DNA from: Pedobacter sp.
GTDB lineage: Bacteria > Bacteroidota > Bacteroidia > Sphingobacteriales > Sphingobacteriaceae
Length of the DNA: 6,709 nucleotides
Reading direction: 5' to 3'
Assembly (NCBI GenBank): GCA_030149995.1
Contig: JASLGV010000411.1
Location: 1-6,709 of the forward strand
Position numbers and translations under genes: made by a program. A model generated the notes under the pieces. It had not been told where the DNA came from. It was given only the letters and a program-made list of their open reading frames with translations, and searched no databases. Position 1 is the first letter of the stretch, and the number at the start of each line of letters is the position of its first letter. Positions 1 through 5,321 of this stretch are shown here, one piece after another.

Positions 1-658
1 CTTCATAGAACTTTAAGCCCGTGTAAATAATGGGCTTTACCTTGGTTTTCATTTCTACATAATTAAGAAAGTCGAGCAATTCGGCACGCATTTTTGAAGC
101 AGGCACCCCATCCAGCGATTCGATATCCACCACTGGTGGTAAATCGCCCTTTTCAATATGCACCACCTGCAGAAAAAATTTTGCCTGCGCCTTACCCGGT
201 TTTTGAGGCCTGAAAAAGTGATAGGCCCCACATATAATCCCTGCCTTAGGGGCTTCGCGCCAGTTGCGCTGAAAATATGGATCAACCAGCATCAGGCCCT
301 CGGTTGCTTTAATAAATGCAAAACGAACCCGTACCCCATCCTCTTCCATTTGTTTTACCTGCTGCCAGTCAATTTTTCCCTGGTAATAAGAAACATCAAT
401 CCCATGGATGGTATATTTTTTCGGAATCCGGATGTTAAAGCTTTTATAAGTTCTGTAGTTGGGATCCTGCCCCCAGTCCAGTACCCACCTCCAGGTGGCT
501 ACAAAGCCTTTAACCACATATCCATAATAAAACGGCGAGAGCAGAACCAGCAACAAGCCCGCAAGGGCAACCTTCCAGTACAGTGGAAAGGCTTGCTTTT
601 TTTTCTTCGGCGTGCGCGTTTTTTTTACAACGGTTCTGGGCTTGGGTTTTGGTGGCAT
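1..658 (-). CDS. Membrane-anchored GH25 (lysozyme-like) glycoside hydrolase, C-terminus cut by window edge
   Basis: Reading from ATG at 658 leftwards gives 219 residues with no stop, so the gene continues past the left edge. GH25 enzymes (Chalaropsis/cellosyl-type muramidases) cleave the N-acetylmuramic acid to N-acetylglucosamine bond of peptidoglycan. Family signatures seen: HGIDVSYYQGKIDW at residues 85-98 with conserved Asp88, FIKATEG at 115-121 with Glu120, AGIICGAYHFFRP at 139-151, and PPVVDIE at 174-180 carrying the DxE pair Asp178/Glu180, where Glu180 is the expected catalytic acid. KPIIYTG at 208-214 is the next core strand. The N-terminus is a Pro/Lys/Arg-rich tail of about 25 residues, then a hydrophobic stretch at about 27-49 (starts YWKVALAGLLLVLL) with no clear cleavage site. 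I infer a type II membrane anchor with the enzyme in the periplasm. Only the last 30% or so of the domain is missing. The family call is firm; the natural substrate is not shown. Confidence 0.93.
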   Translation of the reverse strand, partial: MPPKPKPRTVVKKTRTPKKKKQAFPLYWKVALAGLLLVLLSPFYYGYVVKGFVATWRWVLDWGQDPNYRTYKSFNIRIPKKYTIHGIDVSYYQGKIDWQQVKQMEEDGVRVRFAFIKATEGLMLVDPYFQRNWREAPKAGIICGAYHFFRPQKPGKAQAKFFLQVVHIEKGDLPPVVDIESLDGVPASKMRAELLDFLNYVEMKTKVKPIIYTGLKFYE

Positions 659-668
659 AACGTTCCTG

Positions 669-700
669 CAAATTAAATAAATCTAAGCCGAATAAAACAA
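669..700 (-). promoter_or_regulatory. Possible promoter for the GH25 gene
   Basis: On the minus strand, TTG at 700-698 lies 21 bases before TTAATTTG at 676-669, a 7-of-8 match to the Bacteroidota -7 box TAnnTTTG. Transcription would begin about 5 bases before the ATG at 658, giving an almost leaderless message. The second position of the box is wrong and the region is AT-rich, so this is tentative. Confidence 0.3.
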
Positions 701-786
701 CATCATCTCTCCACATCCACAAAAAACCTGTGTAAAAACAGTAAAAGTTAACTCAAAGTTTAAGCCCTTTTTACACCTTGTTTTTA

Positions 787-794
787 TATTTTTG
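787..794 (+). promoter_or_regulatory. Bacteroidota -7 box for the MFS transporter gene
   Basis: TATTTTTG matches TAnnTTTG exactly. Transcription should begin a few bases downstream, near 799-803, leaving a leader of roughly 10 bases before ATG 812. The last base of the box is the first base of the GTG at 794, so that GTG would lie upstream of the transcript start. No TTG -33 element is visible at 17-23 bases upstream (the only nearby TTG, at 778-780, is too close). The T-rich context makes chance matches possible. Confidence 0.5.
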
Positions 795-811
795 TGTCCA
801 TAATATTCTTC

Positions 812-2038
812 ATGTTCAGGCTCATTCTACACACCTACAAAACATCCTTTAGCGGCTTAAGCAAAGAAACCTGGTTACTCAGTTTTGTAATGCTCATTAA
901 CCGTTGCGGCTACATGGCCGTTCCCTTTATGAGTTTATATGTAACCCAGAGCCTGCACCGCACACCAGGCGATGCCGGTCTTATCATTACCCTTTTTGGT
1001 ATTGGCTCCATTGCAGGAGCTGCCGCCGGCGGTAAACTAACCGATTTAATTGGTTTCAGACCCGTACAAATTATTGCAGCCATTACCGGCGGACTCCTTT
1101 TCTTACTCTATGCTTCTTTAACACACTTTCCTACCCTCTGCGTACTGGCCGTGGTTATCAGCTTTTTTTCCGAAGCTTTCAGACCCGCCAACTTTACCGC
1201 AATAGCCAGTTATGCCAGGCCAGGTACCACCACCCGTTCCTACTCCTTAAACAGGCTCGCAACCAATATTGGCTGGGCAGTGGGCGTAAGTCTGGGCGGT
1301 ATAATTGCCTCTTTCAACTATCACCTCCTCTTTATTGTAGATGGTTGTGTAAGCATACTGGCAGGCACCCTTATTTTAATGCTCCTGCCCTCGGCAAAAG
1401 TTTTCGTAAAAAAGTTACCCGAAAACAAACAACTGCAGGCCGTTATAAAACCCTGGCAAGATGCACTCTTTGTTAAGTTTATTTTGCTTAGCACCCTGCT
1501 CACCACCTGTTTTTTTATTATGTTCAGGGTTGTACCGCTTTTTTACAAAGAAGAATGGCATATAAACGAATTTTTGATTGGCATTATATTGGGCTTAAAT
1601 GGGATTATTATTGCGCTTTTTGAAATGATTATGATTAACCGGATCGAAAAAAAGCGTCCGCCTGTTTACTTTATCATTATTGGAGTACTGCTTATTGCCG
1701 GCGCGTATGCACTTTTGAGTATGCCTGTTATTTTCCATGTACCGATAGCCGTTTTATCCATTCTGCTGTTTACCCTGGGCGAAATGTTTGCCCTGCCTTT
1801 TATCAATACCTTTGTCATCAGCCGCAGCAACGAGGCCAACCGGGGCTTGTATGCAGCAGGTTATACACTGAGCTGGTCGTTTGCCCAGGTGGCAGGCCCT
1901 TCCGCAGGCTTTTTTGTAGTCGAAAAATTAGGGTACAACTGGCTTTGGGGCAGCGTGGCTGCACTCTTGTTTTTATGTGCTTACGGATACAGACTGCTGG
2001 CCAGAAAAAATGTACACATGCTTGTAAACAAGACCTAA
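812..2038 (+). CDS. MFS transporter, 12-TM, drug-efflux-like
   Basis: This 408-residue protein is almost wholly hydrophobic and has the length and two-half layout of a 12-helix major facilitator. The loop between helices 2 and 3 carries motif A as GGKLTDLIGFRP at residues 73-84, with the conserved Gly, Asp78, Gly81 and Arg83. A polar central loop at about 194-215 (KVFVKKLPENKQ) separates the two halves. SEAFRPANFTA at 120-130 and NEANRGLYAAGYTLSWSFAQ at 340-359 are equivalent loop/helix segments seen in MdtH-like and related drug/H+ antiporters. Helix 5 (GWAVGVSLGG, 154-163) resembles antiporter motif C but lacks its usual Pro. The role is proton-driven export or uptake of a small molecule at the inner membrane; the substrate cannot be read from sequence. 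I prefer ATG 812 to the in-frame GTG at 794 because a -7 box overlaps that GTG and the added residues (MSIIFF) add nothing recognisable. The gene is monocistronic and ends at a strong hairpin. Confidence 0.93.
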   Translation: MFRLILHTYKTSFSGLSKETWLLSFVMLINRCGYMAVPFMSLYVTQSLHRTPGDAGLIITLFGIGSIAGAAAGGKLTDLIGFRPVQIIAAITGGLLFLLYASLTHFPTLCVLAVVISFFSEAFRPANFTAIASYARPGTTTRSYSLNRLATNIGWAVGVSLGGIIASFNYHLLFIVDGCVSILAGTLILMLLPSAKVFVKKLPENKQLQAVIKPWQDALFVKFILLSTLLTTCFFIMFRVVPLFYKEEWHINEFLIGIILGLNGIIIALFEMIMINRIEKKRPPVYFIIIGVLLIAGAYALLSMPVIFHVPIAVLSILLFTLGEMFALPFINTFVISRSNEANRGLYAAGYTLSWSFAQVAGPSAGFFVVEKLGYNWLWGSVAALLFLCAYGYRLLARKNVHMLVNKT

Positions 2039-2040
2039 AA

Positions 2041-2076
2041 AAAATCCCTGCTTAATAAGATTTAAGCAGGGATTTT
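2041..2076. terminator. Bidirectional intrinsic terminator between convergent genes
   Basis: A perfect 15-bp inverted repeat has arms 2041-2055 (AAAATCCCTGCTTAA) and 2062-2076 (TTAAGCAGGGATTTT) around a 6-base loop, TAAGAT. The core is GC-containing and both ends carry an A-run/T-run: seven As at 2037-2043 read as a T-tract on the minus strand, and TTTT at 2073-2076 serves the plus strand. It starts 2 bases after the transporter stop and lies 20 bases beyond the dipeptidase stop, so it can end both transcripts. Confidence 0.9.
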
Positions 2077-2095
2077 ACATAAACGTAGTTCATTA

Positions 2096-3466
2096 CTATT
2101 TGCTCAGTTCGGCAAAATATTTATGAAACAACGGAAGGGTTTCAATCCCTTTATAATAGTTAAATACGTCGTATTTCTCATTTGGCGAGTGCAATGCATC
2201 ACTGTCTAAGCCAAAGCCCAGTAATACGGTTTTAATCCCCAGCACTTCTTCAAACAAAGCCACAATTGGAATAGAACCTCCACCCCTTGTTGGAATGGCT
2301 GTTTTACCAAAACTATCTTCAATGGCTTTTTCTGCTGCTTTATACGCAATGCTATCGGTAGGTGTAACCACCGGCTCACCACCATGGTGTGCAGTAACCT
2401 TTACTTTTACATATTTAGGCGCAATGCTTTCAAAGTGTTTGGCAAATATTTCAGCAATTTCGTCCGAATTCTGGTTCGGTACCAAACGCATCGAAATCTT
2501 TGCATTGGCCTTGCTTGGCAATACCGTTTTGGCACCTTCGCCAATATAGCCGCTCCAGATACCGTTTACTTCCAATGTTGGACGGGTACCAGTACGCTCC
2601 AGCGTGCTGTAACCTTTTTCTCCCCAAACCTCGTCTATTTCCAGGTCTGCCTTATAGGCCTTCTCATCATAAGGAGCCGAGTTTAAAGCTTTTTTCTCCT
2701 CGTCGCTTAACGCTACAACCCGATCATAAAATGCCGGAATGGTAATGTGGTTATTTTCATCATGCAAAGAAGCAATCAGCTTACACAAAATCGTTGCCGG
2801 GTTGGCTACTGCACCACCATAAACACCCGAGTGCAAATCGCGGTTTGGACCCACCACTTCAACTTCCATATATGCCAGGCCACGTAAGCCCGTTTCAATC
2901 GATGGATTTTCCATGCTAATCATCGAAGTATCAGAAATCAGCACCACATCTGCCTTTAAACGGTCGGCATTTTCTTTAACAAATGTACCTAAGTTTGCAG
3001 ATCCCACTTCTTCCTCCCCCTCAATCATAAACTTAACATTGCAGGCAAGCGTACCGGTTTGCATCATCAGTTCAAATGCCTTTACGTGCATGTAAAACTG
3101 TCCTTTATCATCGCAGGCACCCCTGGCATATATTTTTCCATCGCGCAGCGTTGGTTCAAAAGGTGGTGTATGCCACAGTTCCAGGGGATCTGCCGGCTGT
3201 ACATCATAATGACCATAAATTAAAACCGTAGGTAAAGAAGCGTCAATTATTTTTTCCCCATAAACAATCGGATAACCGGCTGTAGCACAAACTTCAACCC
3301 GGTCTGCACCGGCATCTTTTAATTTCTGTGCAACAAAATCGGCTGTTTTCAGCACATCTGCTTTATACTTTGGATCGGCACTTACCGATGGAAAACGCAG
3401 AAGATCAAACAATTCGTCCAGAAAACGCTGTTTATTGGCTTCTACATAATTTTTAATTTCTTGCAT
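2096..3466 (-). CDS. M20-family metallo-dipeptidase (cytoplasmic)
   Basis: This complete 456-residue protein belongs to the M20/M25/M40 family of di-zinc peptidases (dipeptidase/CNDP/PepV branch) and should cleave dipeptides or short peptides in the cytoplasm; no signal peptide is present. All expected metal and catalytic residues are visible: YGHYDVQP at 84-91 (His86 zinc ligand, Asp88), RGACDDKGQ at 115-123 (Asp119 bridging both metals), EGEEEVGS at 149-156 (Glu151 general base, Glu152 ligand), LISDTSM at 176-182 (Asp179 ligand) and LHSPNEKYD at 425-433 (His426 ligand). RDLHSGVYGGAVANP at 209-223 carries the His of the lid/dimerisation domain that reaches the partner's active site, and TRGGGSIP at 393-400 is the usual substrate-carboxylate loop. 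The order (catalytic, lid 190-310 or so, catalytic) and length are standard. An exact -7 box 18 bases upstream fits ATG 3466. Substrate preference is unknown. Confidence 0.96.
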   Translation of the reverse strand: MQEIKNYVEANKQRFLDELFDLLRFPSVSADPKYKADVLKTADFVAQKLKDAGADRVEVCATAGYPIVYGEKIIDASLPTVLIYGHYDVQPADPLELWHTPPFEPTLRDGKIYARGACDDKGQFYMHVKAFELMMQTGTLACNVKFMIEGEEEVGSANLGTFVKENADRLKADVVLISDTSMISMENPSIETGLRGLAYMEVEVVGPNRDLHSGVYGGAVANPATILCKLIASLHDENNHITIPAFYDRVVALSDEEKKALNSAPYDEKAYKADLEIDEVWGEKGYSTLERTGTRPTLEVNGIWSGYIGEGAKTVLPSKANAKISMRLVPNQNSDEIAEIFAKHFESIAPKYVKVKVTAHHGGEPVVTPTDSIAYKAAEKAIEDSFGKTAIPTRGGGSIPIVALFEEVLGIKTVLLGFGLDSDALHSPNEKYDVFNYYKGIETLPLFHKYFAELSK

Positions 3467-3483
3467 AACAAAATGAATTTGAA

Positions 3484-3491
3484 CAAATATA
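3484..3491 (-). promoter_or_regulatory. Bacteroidota -7 box for the dipeptidase gene
   Basis: On the minus strand this reads TATATTTG, an exact TAnnTTTG match. Transcription would begin around 3477-3480, giving a leader of about 12 bases before ATG 3466. No TTG lies at the normal -33 distance; that position is occupied by an inverted repeat at 3500-3524. Confidence 0.55.
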
Positions 3492-3499
3492 GGATTTAA

Positions 3500-3524
3500 G
3501 CCCTAAAACCTATACATTTTAGGC
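3500..3524. repeat. Imperfect inverted repeat over the dipeptidase -33 region
   Basis: Arms GCC(C)TAAAA at 3500-3508 and TTTTAGGC at 3517-3524 pair over 8 bp with one unpaired C, around the 8-base spacer CCTATACA. The element sits directly upstream of the dipeptidase -7 box, covering about -20 to -45 of that promoter. It could be an operator or simply a weak hairpin; no neighbouring regulator gene is present to support the first reading. Confidence 0.4.
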
Positions 3525-3745
3525 AAAAGCTTACAAAGCCAGCCGCTTTATAAAAGTGCATTTCAATCCCTAAAAACACCTGCAAAACAGGGCTTTTTAT
3601 TTAAATTAAAACCTTGTTTTAAAAGTCATTATAACGCAAAAACCAGCGATAATATTTTTTATATGAACAAACCACGTATTTACTATTTTTTACTAAATTG
3701 CACCGTTTTTTAAACCCGACAAATCCTCCGAAACACCCAATTAAA
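3525..3745. other. AT-rich intergenic region, divergent between dipeptidase and SGNH hydrolase
   Basis: No gene is supported here. It holds a short AT hairpin at 3606-3622 (TTAAAAC / GTTTTAA, 3-base loop) and a weak 4-bp stem at 3579-3591 (CCTG / CAGG) followed by GCTTTTTAT. The promoter of the SGNH gene must lie in this stretch, but I find only poor -7 box candidates: TATTTTTT at 3684-3691, and CTAAATTG at 3693-3700, which is one base short of the spacing. No Shine-Dalgarno sequence precedes ATG 3746; the bases before it are A-rich, as is usual in Bacteroidota. Confidence 0.5.
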
Positions 3746-4720
3746 ATGAAATTAAACAAGCTGGTATCTGTTTTATTGCTACTGCTGTTTTCATTTTGCT
3801 CCGCTGTTTTTGCCCAAACAACCAACTCGCCCATTGTAAGCTGCCCGGAGGCGGCCAAATATTATGCTAAAGACAGCATCAACATTGTAACTTTCGGAGC
3901 CAGTACCATAGAGGGTGTTAGAGGACTTAGCTTTCAGGAAATGCTTAAAGGCAATTTTGCCAATTGCTACAATGTAAAAGCAATAGACATTACCAACGAG
4001 GGTATTGGCGGGCAAACAACCGCACAGGGTTTACTAAGAATTGATAAAGCCATTAGCGGCAGAACTGGTTTTATTGTAATTAACATGGGCATTAACGATG
4101 CCATTGCCATTACCGCCAAACGTTTAACCGTTGCCGAAACCGAAGCCAATATGCGCGCCATTATCCAGGCCTGCCTCAAACAGAAACTCATTCCCATCCT
4201 GTGCACCCTTCAAAATGCCGACGACCGCAACAATAAAAATCTTGTAGCCGTAAACGTTAACATCCGTACCCTGAATACCATTTACAGGAAGCTGGTTACA
4301 GAATATCACCTCTACCTGGCCGATATAAACATGGCCATGCGCCGCGATTTTTCGCTTTACCAGGATGATCTGCACCCCAATGCAAAAGGTTACAGACTCA
4401 TCAGCTATGTGATTTTCGATACCATTAACAAGGCTATTTTCGATAACTTCTTAAAGTTTGTGGTTAGCCAGAACTACCCGAATCCCGCCAACAGCATTAC
4501 CTATTTAGATATTGTACTGCCCGAAACAGAACGGATTAAGGTACAGGTTTACGATTTAATGGGCCACATGCTCAGAACGGTGATCAACGATTTCCTCAAT
4601 ACCGGCAAACATACCTTAGAGATAGATACAAGCAATTTTATACCCGGTATATATTTCTTTAAAATCACCTCCGACTCTGGCCAGTACTCGGCCACCAAGA
4701 AATTTATCGTAGCCAGGTAA
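3746..4720 (+). CDS. Secreted SGNH/GDSL-type hydrolase with type IX secretion sorting tail
   Basis: This 324-residue protein has three parts. Residues 1-23 form a signal peptide (MKLNKLV, then a Leu-rich core, ending AVFA before Gln24). Residues 45-230 or so are an SGNH hydrolase domain: TFGASTIEG at 49-57 (block I, nucleophile Ser53, GAS rather than GDS), GIGGQTT at 86-92 (block II oxyanion Gly88), NMGIND at 113-118 (block III, Asn117) and DDLHPNAKGY at 207-216 (block V, Asp207/His210). Residues 240-324 are a Por/T9SS type A sorting domain, starting QNYPNPAN (242-249), with VQVYDLMGHMLRTV, PGIYFFKI and a terminal KKFIVAR. The family hydrolyses esters of lipids, acetylated sugars or similar compounds; which one is unknown. 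The protein should cross the inner membrane by Sec, then the outer membrane by T9SS, and be released or anchored outside. ATG 3746 is chosen over the in-frame TTG at 3698 because the signal peptide begins exactly there. It may be cotranscribed with the PH genes 67 bases downstream, as no terminator separates them. Confidence 0.94.
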   Translation: MKLNKLVSVLLLLLFSFCSAVFAQTTNSPIVSCPEAAKYYAKDSINIVTFGASTIEGVRGLSFQEMLKGNFANCYNVKAIDITNEGIGGQTTAQGLLRIDKAISGRTGFIVINMGINDAIAITAKRLTVAETEANMRAIIQACLKQKLIPILCTLQNADDRNNKNLVAVNVNIRTLNTIYRKLVTEYHLYLADINMAMRRDFSLYQDDLHPNAKGYRLISYVIFDTINKAIFDNFLKFVVSQNYPNPANSITYLDIVLPETERIKVQVYDLMGHMLRTVINDFLNTGKHTLEIDTSNFIPGIYFFKITSDSGQYSATKKFIVAR

Positions 4721-4787
4721 CAAAACAACGCAGCACGCATCTATACGTTAATTGTTTTATATCTTTATCCAAAAAGCAGTTAAAATC

Positions 4788-5318
4788 ATGTCTTCATTTG
4801 AAAATAATCCCATAGATATCCGTTTAATACCACGTTATGAAGATGTTGAACTTAATAAACCACATCCCAATTACTGGAAAATTACCTGCATCAACCTAAT
4901 TATTTTCCTGCTCATCATAGCCATGGGTTTAACAATATCCAACCAGCTTATTCCACAGATCCGGGCCTGGAAAACACTTCTTTGGGTTGCCTATGTGGTA
5001 TTGGGCCTGTTGTTATTTTTATTGTACTACGCCGGTTTCAAAAAAAGAGGTTATGCCTTAAGAACACACGATATAATTTACAAAAGTGGCCTCATTGCAC
5101 AAACCACCACCATTATCCCCTTAAACAGAATACAACACATAGAACTTAACGAAGGCCTTTTTTCCAGAATGTATAAACTGGCAGCCTTACAGATTTTTAC
5201 CGCAGGCGGACAAACCGGGCACCTGCACATTACCGGGATTCCTGTAAACGATGCCAGAAACATCAAAGAAATGCTTTTAAGAAAACTGGATTTAACCGAA
5301 AACAACCCCGAACAATAA
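4788..5318 (+). CDS. PH-domain (bPH_2/DUF304) membrane protein, YdbS-like
   Basis: This 176-residue protein has a soluble N-terminal stretch with IRLIPRYEDVEL at 11-22, two membrane helices at about 31-51 and 64-82, then one bacterial PH domain of the YdbS type at about 84-168. Domain features seen: KKRGYALRTHDIIYKSGL at 85-102, the conserved PLNRIQHIELNEG at 111-123, and LQIFTAGG at 134-141. This is the standard architecture and near-standard length for YdbS-type proteins. It is followed 3 bases later by a YdbT-like gene, the same order as the Bacillus subtilis ydbS-ydbT pair, which is sigma-W controlled and helps resist antimicrobials made by other bacilli; transfer of that role to this organism is inference. 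ATG 4788 is preferred to the in-frame TTG at 4752, whose 12 extra residues do not match the family start. The biochemical function of the family is not established. Confidence 0.88.
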   Translation: MSSFENNPIDIRLIPRYEDVELNKPHPNYWKITCINLIIFLLIIAMGLTISNQLIPQIRAWKTLLWVAYVVLGLLLFLLYYAGFKKRGYALRTHDIIYKSGLIAQTTTIIPLNRIQHIELNEGLFSRMYKLAALQIFTAGGQTGHLHITGIPVNDARNIKEMLLRKLDLTENNPEQ

Positions 5319-5321
5319 TTG

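Noticed and set aside
485..498. Inverted repeat CCACCT-CC-AGGTGG
   Set aside because: It is inside the GH25 coding region and follows from the codons of a Trp-Arg-Trp stretch; no regulatory context.
158..676. 172-residue open frame on the plus strand
   Set aside because: It lies opposite the GH25 gene, whose catalytic motifs are on the minus strand; the plus-strand translation shows no domain.
794..811. GTG start adding six residues to the MFS transporter
   Set aside because: It overlaps a -7 promoter box and the extra residues are not part of the recognisable family N-terminus; ATG 812 is preferred.
3579..3600. Small hairpin followed by a T-run, resembling a terminator
   Set aside because: The stem is only 4 bp and no plus-strand gene lies upstream for it to terminate.
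3698..3745. TTG start adding 16 residues to the SGNH hydrolase
   Set aside because: The extra residues are Pro- and Asn-rich and would bury the clear signal peptide that starts at ATG 3746.
3619..3858. 79-residue minus-strand open frame upstream of the dipeptidase
   Set aside because: It overlaps the signal-peptide region of the SGNH gene antisense, has no recognisable domain and no promoter box.
4752..4787. TTG start adding 12 residues to the YdbS-like protein, with TATCTTTA at 4760-4767 as a possible -7 box
   Set aside because: The extension does not look like the family N-terminus. The box has one mismatch and lacks a TTG at the right distance, so I do not call a promoter.
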